Of a stretch of DNA of 64,000 bases, positions 46,787 through 58,629 are shown one piece after another; the stretch's first letter is position 1; each line of letters begins with the position of its first letter. The notes under the pieces are model-generated. The model was not told the DNA's origin and did not search any database. It worked only from the letters and a program-made list of their open reading frames with translations. The stretch is from Stropharia rugosoannulata. Lineage: Eukaryota > Basidiomycota > Agaricomycetes > Agaricales > Strophariaceae. The DNA is taken from assembly GCA_028532985.1 (NCBI GenBank), contig JANCIK010000006.1, positions 1,178,001-1,242,000 of the forward strand, in the 5' to 3' direction. The position numbers and the translations under genes were made by a program.

Positions 46787-49700
46787 CTAAGCCCCAGGAA
46801 GGTAGATGTTCAAACCCGCCGCTTGGATCTTAGCAGGCTCCTCGCGGTTAATCAGCTCGAGCAGATGGATGAGCTCCGTGCGGATTTCATCCCCTATTTG
46901 GTCGGCGCGGCTCGCGTCAAGCACAAACGCGAACACTGAGAGCAAGTGGTCCATGTGCGGGTAGAGCGCAGCACCGTGGGACTTGAACAGAGAGAACAGC
47001 GCACGGAATACGGGACGGTTCTCGAGGAAGTCGTTCTTCAGCGGCAGAGCGCCGATGAAGATGGGCAGGACCTGGTCAAGGGGGACGGCGGCGGGATTGC
47101 GAAGGATCATGCGACTGACGGCGCCGCATGCGTTGTCCTTAGCATTCAGGCGGGCGGCAGGCGCGTTCTCGGCCACAACAAACAGAGGTCGCAAAGCGGT
47201 GAGGACCTGGAAGTACTGCGGGGAGAGGTCGACTGTCGAATTCTCGATGAGGAGACCGGTGGCAAAGGCCGAATTGCTAAGGACCTCGCTGTCCTCATCA
47301 CCGAGCGCACGGTAAAAGAGTTCAAGCAATTGTTGCGTGTAAGGTGTTATGGAATTCTTCATTCCGGCGATGATCTCAGCAAGGCATCCAATAGCGGCGG
47401 AACGATCGCTGAGCGAGCGGCTCCTCTTCTATAAACGATGCAAGCAGATTAGACCCGGTAGAAAAATTGGAGGTTTTAACTTACGTAGTACTTCGACACC
47501 AGAGGGAAGAAAGTCATGAATGCCTGGTTGAAGTCGGGTCCAAATGCGTTGGCCAAGGCGGCAACGAGGTCGCCTGCGGAAGAGATGAGGACCGAGTCGT
47601 ACTCAGCCTGATCTTCGGGAGCCTCCTCATCCTCATCCTGATCAGGATCTTGTTGGCAGAAAGCCTTTTGTTCCAGGATTTGCATAGCGATGCTGCAGAT
47701 AGCGTCGTAATCTTAAATAGTACCTTCAACACCACGCTCGTGAAGAAGAAGTATATTAGAAACGTACGACCGGCAACGAAGTTGGGACCAATCTTGTTGA
47801 TCGTCTCGGCGAGACCGATGCAGAGAGAAGCAGCAACGGATCTGCAATGATAGCTCAATTTGTTTAAATTAGTGGGATGAGTGATCATACTCACTTGTTG
47901 TCCTCAGTCTCGTACATCTCAAGCAAGGGAGTGAGCGCATGGTTTATAAGCTCAGCAACCTGCGCGTCTAGAGGAGGGGACTATATGCAAGGGATTAGAG
48001 GGCACACATTTCATTTAGTTAGAAAAATGACTTACGGCATTAACGCCTGCAACCCAATCTTTAGGCTCGCTTAGATCATAGAAGGTCCTGACAATCTCCA
48101 ACAACGAGTCAGTTGCGCTCTTCCTGATGCCCTCGTAATAGTGCGGGAGGAGCGCGATGAGCTCAAGCGTGCACGACTCGACATAGGGCAAGAAGTGCTT
48201 CTGGGTAGCAGCGAAGAGCGAGCCGATGGTATCGGCAGCAATCTCCTTCTCGACAGCGATAGCGCTGTTGACATCCATCATCTTCTCGACATCGATATCC
48301 TCAAGCTCGATAGAAGTGTTGCCGTTAATGTCAATGTCGTCGCCAACGCTGATAGCGTTAGCGGGAGAAGATCCGGAAGCGAACGCGGCGGCAGCGTCAC
48401 CAACAGAGACTGCAGAAAAAAATCAGATTTCATTAGTACAGCATTTTTTATTTTTAAAAAAAAAGAAACTTACTCTCGAAGCCTTCCTCGCCTTGCTCTG
48501 GTTGACGGCAGCTTGCAAGAAGAGGTGGTACGACCTGGGCTAGGTAAGGGGAGAACTCTTCACCGAACACGCGCGCCATGACGCCAAAGAACAGGAAGCT
48601 GCACTCGCGGAGACGCGCACTGCCCATCTCGCAGCCCTGGAAGGCATGCTTCATCATCTCAGGGAAGTAGGGTCGGAAGACGTCCTTTCCAACAGCTTCA
48701 GCGAATGTTCCAATAGCATCCATCGTAATGCCGCGGAGCTCGGTTTCTTCTCCCTCGCCGGTAAGGGTCAGGAAGTTAGCAAGGTGGTGCATCGTGGGCT
48801 GGAAGTAAGGCAGGAAGCGCTCCTTGGATGCATGGGCAGCGCTTCCAATGGCGCCAGTGACGACGGACTTGACTGCAATAGGTGCAGATTCGAGGAGGCC
48901 TGCGAGACGCTCCATAATAAGTTGGAGGTAGATCTCAATAGTGTCATGGAGAATCTCCAACAGAGCGTCTAGTGCAGTGCATGCGGTACGCTGAGTAGCC
49001 GGGTCATTGATGAGGTTCATGATACTCTACGAAGGCAATGAATAATAGAGTGAAGATAAAGTCAGAGAATTACTTACTGGTACAAGAACGGCATGCTTGG
49101 GTGCGCACTCTTCTTCGAGCCATTCGCACAGGCAGCTGACTGCAATGCAGGTAGCCTTCCTGACACTGGCATCGGAGTCCTGGAGACCACTCTCGATAAT
49201 GGGCCAGACCTCGTTCATAAGGGGAGTCATGTACTCGCTGCAGCCTTCAACACAAACGCCGAGAGCAAGGATGGCGCCGCGACGGTGGCTTGGGTCCTGG
49301 GAGGTGAAGTACTGAACGATAAGAGCACGGAGAGGGGGGAATACTTGGGTAGGAGGCAGGTTCGTAGCGAGGCCGTCAATAATGCGGAGGGCAGACTAAA
49401 AATTCGTCAGATGATCGTAAAGTAAAATTTTAGGCATTCAAATTGCGTACGCGAGAAGGGGCGTCATCGTCAACGTCCTCAGGTTCCTCCTCAGTGGTAA
49501 CAGGCATAAGGCCTTCCAAGATAGCAGCAGCCAAGTTCTGGCTCTGAATTTTGGATTTTTTGCTGAAAAAAATAAGACTCCACTTTTAAAAAGTATAAAA
49601 CCATTATAACTCACTATTGAACGGTCCAGTTCAATGCGTTCAAAGCAAGAACACGGAGCTCGTTATCGAATGCACGGTTAGCACCGCATTGGAGAAGGAA

Positions 49701-50827
49701 CTGAACCAATTCGGGGATGTGCTTGCCAAGAATAGGCACTTCCTAGATTAAGCGTGAATACATTTTCGGACACCGTTGTCAAGGGACGTACGAGGATAAG
49801 GAGAGTCTCAAGGACATCGAACAACTGCCTAGCACCATTTTCATTACCAGCTTCAACAGACTGGCCAATAACCTGGATCATAGCGGGAAGGAGAGCTTGG
49901 AAGGATTTCTAGAGGACATCAGACGCGTTATGTATACAATTCGTACTACTCACGAGATGAGCTTTGTCGTCCGAGTCGATGTATTGGGCAATAACACCAA
50001 GAGACCTAGTACAGATTAGATCAAGAATGCCTAATTGAGGTTTGATCATACCTGACAGTCGTGATGCGGACCTCAATGCTCTCTGGGTCAACGAGAAGGC
50101 GGCCAAAGAGTTCAAAGAGACCGGCCATATGCGATTGGAAGCCCTCGACGATACTCTCGAGAACGGTGAAAAGAATGAAAGATCCGACCTCGCGGTGTGC
50201 AACATTGGCAGAGGTAGCAGTTTGTTGCAAAAATGGAAGCAGCTGATTCCAAGTTCCTTGGGGAACCTCGATAGTGGCGATAGCAGCAATCACACGGGCA
50301 GCGGAGTGGCGGACGAGGTTACTGATAAAGCTGAGAAAATTGAAGAAAATTGAAGAAGAATTAACTCACTTTGTCTCATTAAGGATGATTTCCGGTAGCC
50401 TCGCCTTAATCTCTTCGCGTTCGTTTTGAGCAAGGAGGGTCCAGAGACTTCCACTGTTCTGGATGACGCGTTTTCTTAGCTCGACCGCGGCAAGTTGGCG
50501 AACCTGCAACATATGAGGAAAGTAATTGAAAGATCGACTGATCAAAGCTCACAGAGATCTCTGGGGAACTGGCAAGAATGCTTGCGAGGGCCGATATGCA
50601 GGCAGGGTTTTTGTAGTATTCCTGGTTGAGCTGTGCTGTAGCCTTTGTATAGTAATGTAAGAAGATATCATCGCAATTTTGGGATAATTGCGTACAGCTT
50701 TCAACAAAGTAGTGTCATTTGAGGTCGTCTGGAGGAGGAGGTTGTGCAGAGACTGAACATAATTAGGCTAGGGTCGATCAGACAACGATCCAAAAGAACT
50801 AGAAGACAGAGAAACGCATACATCCAT
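46787..50827 (-). CDS. KAP123: importin beta-family nuclear import receptor (KAP123 / importin-4)
   Basis: Multi-exon gene whose first coding exon is only ATGGAT (50822-50827). It continues SLHNLLLQTTSNDTTLLKA and ATAQLNQEYYKNPACISALA, the importin-beta N-terminal domain that binds RanGTP. HEAT repeats run to the C-terminus, e.g. VRKATCIAVSCLCEWLEEEC, FLPYFQPTMHHLANFLTLTG and ELRGITMDAIGTFAEAVGKD, the last being strongly typical of the Kap123/importin-4 group. An acidic loop (EEPEDVDDDAPSRS) is present. The end is KIQAAGLNIYLPGA. Kap123 imports ribosomal proteins and histones H3/H4 into the nucleus. Introns were inferred from frame continuity; not all boundaries were fixed. Confidence 0.9.
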
Positions 50828-51758
50828 CTCTGAGGTCGTTAGGGAGTATGGAGGAAAGAAGAAGTGGTGGAGGAGGGGAGGAACAGAAATGAGAAAAGGC
50901 TAATCACTACAATTTTTTTGGTCGGCGTTGTCCGAGTTTATCTACTTCCCGATCGGGACTGACGCGTGCTTGACTTGTTGTGGCCTATCTTTGCCTCCAA
51001 CCACTACCTTCTCCATGCCCATTTTAACAGCAATATGAGCCAGGTATATTAAACTCTACAGAACTTGATTCTCGAAGTAACAAAAACACAATAATCGGCA
51101 TTAAAACTACTCAGTTCGCCAACTTTTGTCAGACCGCCATGTCGTCCTTGCCCTTTGCCCAATTCAGGCTCACGACTCTTTGCCCTTGCTGGCACATTTA
51201 TCAAGGCTGTATTCAGGGCATCGTATCGATAACGCTACCATTCATCACGTGTAATTGTACCTTGTATTTTCAGGGAGAAACAAGTTGTCAAGTATTAATC
51301 CGCTGCGTGCACGGTACTGTTGTCCAAAGGCGAATTTTAAGTGGGTATCTCTACTTTTGCTCAGTATTTTTAGCAACTTTGATCCATGGACAAATACTTC
51401 TCTGTCGGGTACGCTTTATCATGAGAAAGAAGACTTGTATCGTGTACAAAGTTTAACCTCGTTGGGGGCGTGCGCGGAAGTTCCGTACCGGAACACACAG
51501 CGCATGGATTTAAAAATTCGCGAGTATGTTTTCGTGTTAAAACGCTCATAAGTAAGTACGTAGACGAGTCAAGGCAAGCCTGGCAGAGCGGACCCAGGTC
51601 GCACTAGCACGTTCAAGGCGCGTACGCCATGCGAGCGTTGCGCGAGCGCCGAAACTTCAGTGAGACTCAGCGGCGGTGTTTGCCGGAAGTACCTTTCACA
51701 TATCGACCGCCTTCACCTCCCACTTTCGTTCTCAAACAAGCGGTTACACGCAGTCAGG
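50828..51758. other. divergent intergenic region between KAP123 and the dihydroorotate dehydrogenase gene
   Basis: Two promoters share 930 bp. An ATG in good context (CCGCCATGTCG, 51139) opens a 105-codon hydrophobic, Cys-rich frame with possible GT-AG introns inside, and an overlapping frame continues to 51551. It could be a small membrane protein gene or a leader; no family motif supports it. The region 51560-51660 is GC-rich with short GCGAGCG repeats. Confidence 0.4.
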
Positions 51759-53414
51759 ATGCCTCTACTGCATCCTAATTTACCGCGCACTCTCTGCAGG
51801 CATGGTGTGCAGTGGCATTCTCGTCAGCTCTTCACAAAATCCGCGCCTGCGACACCGCGGAGCCCCTTACGGACGGGTGTTTACGCTGCTGCGTGGATCG
51901 TGTCTGCGGGCCTCTTCACCGTGTACTACTTCGATTCGCGGAGCGCTATACACCGATACGTCCTGACGCCTATTGTACGCAACCTGTTCGACCCAGAGAC
52001 CGGACATAAACTCGCAGTCAAGACACTCAGGTCGGGATTGTCGCCACGGGATATTGTTCAAGACGATGAGAGCCTGAAGACGGAGGTGAATATGAACCAT
52101 GGGCTACTTGCAATACAGAACAAGCTGACACGGTCAGGTTTGGGGCGAAGAAGTATCTAACCCGATAGGTTTGGCTGCCGGATTTGACAAGGACGGAGAA
52201 GGAATCGACGGTAAATTCGACGGCGGCTGCTCTGTTACACACACTGAACCCCTGTCGTAGGACTTTTCAATCTCGGGTTCAGCTGGGTGGAAATTGGGAG
52301 TGTGACACCAAAGCCTCAGGTACGTCGCAGTCGTCTATACCATTACACACCATATCTCATATAGCTTAGGGCGGGAATCCGAAACCGCGCATGTTTAGGT
52401 TAGAGGAGGATGGTGCAGTCATCAACCGTTACGGATTCCCTTCGCAGGGTGCCATCGCGGTTCTAAACCGCCTACGTGCGCGTATTCCGTCCTTTGGCCT
52501 ACACACGGAGAGAGCTGCACTCCGGGACGACGCGCTTTTGGCCGTAAACCTTGGCAAGAACAAAGAATCTCCCCCGGACTCGGTTGATGACTTTCTGGCG
52601 GGCGTTCGTACCTTCGGACCTTATGCAGACGTGCTGGTCGTCAATGTATCTAGCCCCAATACGCCTGGTCTCCGGTAGGTACGCTGCTTCTGACCTTCAG
52701 TATATTTCTCAAGAGTTTACAGGGGTCTGCAAAGCAAGGAAGTACTTGAAGTACTGCTTTCTGGGGTAACCAAGGCCCGCGATGAATTGCCCTCTTCACC
52801 TCTCAGGCCCATTAAACCCAAGGTCGTTCTCAAGATTGCGCCAGACCTTGATGAAGCCCAACTGGTTGATATAGCAGATGTCATCAGGAAAAGTCAGATC
52901 GACGGTGTCATCGTTAGCAATACCACTATTCAACGGCCCAAAACGCTGGTCAGCGGTAAGTTTTACTTGATATATGCTACTGAAATACTGCTACAACGTA
53001 TACGCAGCAAACAAGACGGAGACGGGAGGGCTGTCTGGACCGCCTATTAAAGCATACTCGATGAAAGCTCTGCAGACGCTGCGGGGCCAACTGCCTGCAT
53101 CAGTCCCCATCATTGGATGCGGTGGCATATCCTCTGGGAAGGACGCGCTTGACTACGCAAAGGCGGGTGCAGCTATGGTCCAGCTGTACACGAGCTTCGG
53201 CTACGATGGGGTCGGTACATGCAGACGAATCAAAGACGAGTTGGTGGACGAGCTCGCGAAGGAAGGCAAAACTTGGGGGCAGGTGTCCAAGGAGGCGATC
53301 GAAAGACTGAGCTGGAAGGAGCCGCCGCCGGAGACTCGGGATTTGAAGCAGCTGGTCGCTGAGGCAGAGGAATTGAAGGTACTGTTGGATAAGCTCGGGG
53401 AGAAAATGGGGTAG
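51759..53414 (+). CDS. URA9: dihydroorotate dehydrogenase (quinone), class 2, mitochondrial
   Basis: Exons 51759-52085, 52138-52210, 52261-52319, 52370-52674, 52723-52955 and 53008-53414 total 1404 nt, 467 aa. It oxidises dihydroorotate to orotate on the inner mitochondrial membrane with ubiquinone, the fourth step of pyrimidine synthesis. An Arg-rich, acid-poor presequence ([15 protein letters not shown]..) precedes a membrane helix ([18 protein letters not shown]). Conserved parts are [62 protein letters not shown] (catalytic Ser region), [14 protein letters not shown] and the FMN phosphate site [21 protein letters not shown] with VQLYTSF. An in-frame open stretch upstream has no ATG, so 51759 is the start. 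Confidence 0.95.
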
Positions 53415-53631
53415 CATAGCAGGGTAGACAGATGTGATGTGGAAATAGATGCGCGGAGGATGTTCCTAAAAAGGAGATCCTGACATGCGCGGACTGATGA
53501 AAACGGGTTCTGCCCCCTTTGTTCTCTCATTATTTCTGCGGATTTTCCGCCATTTTCTACAATTTTTGCCGACGTCTGGCCCATTTCCAATAGCCCCCGG
53601 CGACTAATTTAACCGCTGGAGAACGCAGGCT

Positions 53632-55089
53632 ATGGACAGTCCGACTCTACGCATCCCGTCTCCTTCGCCGTCCCAGGGCGCGAGCAGCAAGCGCTCATCG
53701 TCCCAGTCCAGCACCAAGTCAATGTCCACAGTGCCGAGCATAAGCTCAAGGATATCGACGCGCCACGGCATCTCTGAAGAGAACCTCTCCCTGCTCTCCG
53801 CCAGTCCACCCGAGACGAGGCGCACACAACTTTCGTACAGCGCAGATAAGAAGGACGAGAGCGGGCATGCTACCATCGTCGACACCGATACAGGTGTAGC
53901 GGTCAGCCGGCATGCAGACCTCTGGTTCGAGGACGGCAGCGTTATCTGTCGCGCTGAGGACACCCTGTTCTGCGTGCACATGTCGCAACTCGCCCGCCAC
54001 TCGCTGGTATTTCACGACATGGTCATGCTTTCCGAGCCCGAAACGTCCCGTGTGGAGGCAACGATGCTCATGGTGGAGAGCAAGACCGCCGCATCCCGCA
54101 GCGTGCCCATCGTATACCTGTATGACTCGGCAGAAGACGTCGGGAACCTGCTGACGGCGCTCTACGACGGCCCGTAAGTCAACGTGTTGTCGCTTATATG
54201 CGCATAATTAGCTGTTCTGACAGGTCAGTGCGTGTTCTAGGAGCTTTGGCGACAATGACGAGGACGACTTCCGAGTGGTCGCGGGCATTCTGCGCCTGTC
54301 GACAAAGTACCTCATCGACTCTCTGCGGTTGAAGGCCCTGTCGCACCTGAGTAACGCGTGGCCAGCGGACCTGAAGACGTGGGACATCAGAGAGGACGTT
54401 CTGCGCACGTTTGAGATGGAAGGGAGCTCAAAGCGATATCCCCACCCCTTTGTGCGTTTATAATTAATTTACTCCAAACAGAAAACAACTGATATGACAT
54501 GGTGTAGAGTGTCATTAACCTTGCCCGCGAGGTGAACGCACCCTGCCTGCTCCCCGCTGCCTTTTACGAACTCTCTCGCTATTCGGTCGCGCAGATCTTC
54601 GAGCCGACGGAGGACGAGCCGCTGCACCGCGTCCCCGCCCCGCCACCGCTACACCCGCTTGACCTACAACGGCTCATGCTTGGAAAGGAAGCAAGCCAGC
54701 ACACAATAACAACATTGATTCAGAGCATGGGCAGCGGACAATACGTACGGCACGCGCAGCCGGGTAGTGCACTTGGGCACTCGTCTCACTTCCGCAAGAA
54801 CTCAGCAGGCAGTGTATGCGTCTCAGCGGCGGCATGCCGCAAGGACTTTGGGGAGCTCGTCGACCTTGCGACCCAGCACTACCTGTTCGATCGTGAGCGC
54901 GGGTGCTATGACCCGCTGTATGTCGCGGAGGAACTCGGTCAACTGAAGAGTGCTGAGTTCTCCGAGTGCAAGGCATGTGCACGCGCGCTCGAGTCCTGGG
55001 CTGCCCGCGAGCGCGAAAAAATATGGAAGATGATCCCCCTGTGGTTCCGCCTGGAGCCTATAGGCGAGACGTCTCCCAGCCTCCGCTGA
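53632..55089 (+). CDS. BTB/POZ domain protein, Agaricomycete type
   Basis: Exons 53632-54173, 54241-54451 and 54508-55089 give 444 aa. A Ser-rich N-terminus (~75 residues, SSKRSSSQSSTKSMS) precedes the BTB fold: RHADLWFEDGSVICRAEDTLFCVHMSQLARHS, then VFHDMVMLSEPE and a segment ending YLYDSAEDVGNLLTALYDGP. The second half contains VVAGILRLSTKYLIDSLRLKALSHL and a Cys-containing stretch (CKACARALESWAAREREKIW). Such proteins are very numerous in mushroom-forming fungi and are thought to be protein-interaction modules, some as Cullin-3 adaptors. The partner is unknown here. The phases of both introns agree with the model. Confidence 0.85.
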
Positions 55090-56595
55090 TGATTATTCCG
55101 CAGCTCGAGGGTTAACCTCTTACTGCATTTCGGACTCACTCCCCGCGTCACCTCCCCCTTTCGTTCCCTTTTCCTTTCCTCTGTTGTACTTTTTTCTACT
55201 CTACCCAGGTCTCGTTTATCTTTCTCACTCTCATGATCATCATTTGTATACGGTACTAACGCACTTTAGGATCTCGTTTGACCATGCCAACCCACCTGGC
55301 TGGGATACTTACTAAACAGTACGCCTTAATTCTGACACACACAATACTTGTAGACATGGAAATGTATATGCATGCTAACCATCCGCGACTCATGCGGATG
55401 GTAATTACCCCTCGTTGGTCAGCTTGTCTCTCAACCAAATGTTTGATTGATCCCAATGAACATACCACCCGCAAGATTTGATCCTCTGCGGGTGCGATGT
55501 ACTTAATTGTTGCAGATTGTTGCGTTGAGACAGCAGTACGCGCAGCTGTGATATTTATCTAGGGTTGCGACCGCAGTGCTCTTTAACATATTTTGCCTAT
55601 TGGGCGGTTTTCATGAACAGCAAACAAGCAAATCGACGAAGCTTTGGGAGACATGTGATGTCCAAGATCTTTGATATACGCATTGAATTATGATACTTTA
55701 TGCGTCGAGCTCCAGTAAGTACCGTTTATTAAGACTTTCTCAGGTCTAGAGACTGCACTACTTATGAACAAACAGAAGTGAACTATCTCCGGTGTCCGTG
55801 ATTCTCTAGATACTTTGATCCGACGGGTTGTGTCCGTGGACACTGCCATTGTTCCGTACGGCCTCAGCGTTACAAATGTGTAGTAGGTGCTGCGACGTGC
55901 TGTGAACATCAAAGTTAAGGACGAAACATATTGCAACTACTGTCTGAAATGCCAAAATTTATTTCTTTATGCCATATAAGCCTGGAAGGTCGCCGACCAC
56001 GGCAAGAGTTGACTGACGCGAGATTTGTACTTTAGTCCTAGGCAGTGGACTGGCACACTTATAATGTAATGGAAAACAAGAAAACGACGGCTGTATGTCA
56101 ATGGTACCAACCGTCTATACCTCCCTACTGCGGCAACCCGTTTCATGTAGAAATTCGCTACGAAAAAAGCCTACCAAATGCGGTTTAAAAGATAGATAAT
56201 AGCCTAAGAAAAAATTATTGAAAACAACTTGTCAGCACAGCCAGCGCTGCATGTCCTCGTTCAACTGTGCATGATTCCGCCGAGCGGGTTTCGACCGTAC
56301 TATTTCTCTACCTATCACATTGCTTCTTTTTGTTGGAATTCCGAGAGTCAAGGACAAATAACGACACGAGGATTGCCGCCGCCACGCGGAGTTCTTTCTG
56401 TGTCAAATGTATATTTTTAGTACTCTCGTTACATATGCAATTGCTAGCTTCGATTACTAGCTATTTAACTACACGTTCATACGTACTTAAAAACCTTTTA
56501 CTCTTCATGTTTCTTACTACTTGTGAATGCTCTTCTCGAGCTCTTATTCTTCTCATTTTCAGTATATAATGTTGTGTACAAATCTGCTACACCTC

Positions 56596-56756
56596 AGTCG
56601 TTTGCACCCTCTTCGAGGCAACGAGCTGAGGTGAGCACAAGTTCTTTTACTCATATTTATGTACTCGTATTTACATGACCTTGTAGGCTATTCTTACAGG
56701 TAAATACATAGTCGTTTGCACCCTCTTCGAGGCAACGAGCTGAGGCTATTCTTACA
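56596..56756 (+). repeat. duplicated block, one copy split by a 56-nt GT-AG intron-like insert and one intronless
   Basis: Copy 1 has a 33-base block (56598-56630, TCGTTTGCACCC.. to ..ACGAGCTGAG), then GTGAGC..CTTGTAG (56631-56686), then GCTATTCTTACAG. Copy 2 (56712-56756) has the same 33 bases joined directly to GCTATTCTTACA. The inserted 56 bases have a GTGAG donor, a TTGTAG acceptor and a CATGAC branch-like site. The joined sequence is open in one frame. In copy 1 the flanks CACCTCAG and CTGAGGTG are complementary, so the block could also fold as a hairpin. Confidence 0.8.
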
Positions 56757-57096
56757 CTTTTTCCTTCTATCTTTTTGGGTATGTCGTAGTACACTACACT
56801 CACACTCGCCTGATCCCATCATCGGATAGTTTGGACTAATCGTGTAAGCTTATACAACGAGTCATAATGGCTACAAAGTGCTGCCTCTGGCATCATTTCA
56901 GCATAATATTATAGCTTTGTTTATATGACCATTAGAGGATTTTCGGTAAACTTTGTAACTGGAGCAATAAAGCAGTAACATTGATGATACATATATAGTA
57001 TCTGTGCAGATTGTTTGCGCATTATTGAGTGCCCCAACTAAGACCATGTCTTACACCTTCATTGGATTATTGAACAAGCATACGCTAAATATGCTA

Positions 57097-57362
57097 TCAG
57101 ATTCTACAATCCGTGAAAACATAATCTTGCTGCCGAAATACAAGGTGGTATGAAATCCCACTCTTTTATAATGCTTTATAATTTATGTAGTGCCTTTCAC
57201 TTCTAACACAAGTTTGTCGAGCATACATTAAGCCTTTGATCAGATTCTACAATCCATAAAAACGTGATCTTGGTGATGAAATACAAACTGGTATGGAATC
57301 GCGCTTTTTTATATAAAGGTTTATGATTTATGCAGCGCCTTTCACTTCTAACGCAAGTTTTA
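57097..57362. repeat. two-copy tandem repeat, period ~143 bp
   Basis: TCAGATTCTACAATCC begins at 57097 and again at 57240. Similarity continues through GAAATACAA..TGGTATG.AATC, CTTTTATA and GCGCC/GTGCC TTTCACTTCTAAC.CAAGTTT, at roughly 80-85% identity by eye. Copy 1 spans ~57097-57239 and copy 2 ~57240-57362. No ORF spans the unit. Confidence 0.8.
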
Positions 57363-57873
57363 ACGTACGTTATAATATTCTACACAACTTGGCATACTCT
57401 ATACCCATGCTCCATCACTATGCTACATCTTTATATTTCGTAAACTACAGAATGAAATACATTGAGTCTAGTGTCTTTTTTATTGGTGCATCTATTTGCC
57501 AGTTTTCCGACAAATGAAATGTTGTAGGTGAGATGATAGCAAGTTCCAAGCCTTCGCAGATTGATACTTCGCTGTAATAGTTATAGGTAGTTGTGTAATC
57601 TTGCTTTAATATCCTCACATCGTGAAAACCTCGCTTAGGAATGACTAGTAAGTATCAATTTCTTAGCCTGCCTTGCAACAACATATAATACTTATAAATT
57701 GAGAAATGAGTCTGTCTACAATGTAATGAATAAAAGGAATGATAAAGTATATTACAGACTACCAAGATGTATGATGTGATAAGTTCCGACATGTATGTAT
57801 GGATAGGTATGGCTAGCAAGAAGTATCAGTAGTGCGATTGGATGAGTCTAGCAAAAAAGTATACCAAAGGTTC

Positions 57874-58560
57874 TCAAGTGCCCTGAACATCACGGTCCTG
57901 CGACGCAGACGCGGATGTGTGCGCCTTGTTGCGCCTACCCCGCCGGCGCTTAGGAGGAGGCGGCGCTGGAAGAGAAGTGTCGATTTCAGGAAGCTGAAGC
58001 CGCAAAAGAAGGTCCGGGGCAGTGAAGGAGAAGAGACATAATGTAGTAGAGTGAGGTGCCTCTAATTGCCTCCCCTGCGACAGGCTGCCGTTGTGCCAGT
58101 AGTCTTGGGAGCGACCATTGGCCCCTGCATAGTCCTTATCAGGTATGAATTCACATTTACAGTCAACAAAATGTCCGCCCACATCTAGTCTGCGCCTAGC
58201 CGCTACACTGCGAAAGAGTGTGGCATCAAATCGGTCTCGAAATTTCAGCCAATAAACTGCATCGCCGCGCTCATTTGTACGCAGAACACGCTGAGGCACT
58301 GCTGCCAGGTTATCCAGCTCGGTACTCACGTCCATAATCCAGGCAATAACGTGGCTCCATAAAAAGTGTGCCGGGAAATTGCAGATGGCTAGGCAAGTCG
58401 AAGGTGGCGCCGAGAATAGAGCATCCAGGGATTGCCGTTCGGAAGAGGTCTGTGGGGAAGGGTGAGCATGTTTTCCCAGAAGGACAGTGCAGTGTTTAGG
58501 GCTACATTCAAAGTGCTCGACGCTCCAGCCACAGGGGTGATGGGAGATCAGACCAGTCAA
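57874..58560 (-). CDS. open frame, likely 3' part of the lineage-specific gene at 58645-60843
   Basis: About 228 codons open without an ATG at its upper end. The readable part contains DNLAAVPQRVLRTNERGDAV and YWLKFRDRFDATLFRSVAA. In my experience such ER-GDA-YWL-F-DR blocks close unassigned basidiomycete proteins; this is memory, not a search. The end is basic, Pro-rich (PAPPPPKRRRGRRNK). A GTGAGT donor-like site follows WIMD near 58330, so exon structure is uncertain. It may be translated only after splicing from the upstream frame, or be a decayed end. No function assigned. Confidence 0.4.
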   Translation of the reverse strand: MTGLISHHPCGWSVEHFECSPKHCTVLLGKHAHPSPQTSSERQSLDALFSAPPSTCLAICNFPAHFLWSHVIAWIMDVSTELDNLAAVPQRVLRTNERGDAVYWLKFRDRFDATLFRSVAARRRLDVGGHFVDCKCEFIPDKDYAGANGRSQDYWHNGSLSQGRQLEAPHSTTLCLFSFTAPDLLLRLQLPEIDTSLPAPPPPKRRRGRRNKAHTSASASQDRDVQGT

Positions 58561-58629
58561 TTCGCCTGATTAAATCCATTGAGCCTGGGGGTGGTGATGG
58601 GACTACTTCGGTGCCAGTGGCATGGTTAT

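Larger units (their letters stand above)
55090..57873. other. 2.8 kb AT-rich intergenic tract with local repeats
   Basis: No supported gene. The tract holds the spliced/unspliced duplicated block at 56596-56756 and a ~143 bp tandem duplication at 57097-57362. The remaining sequence is AT-rich with only short open frames, none with recognisable features. Confidence 0.5.

Noticed and set aside
46946..47434. 162-codon plus-strand frame
   Set aside because: Antisense to the KAP123 3' exons.
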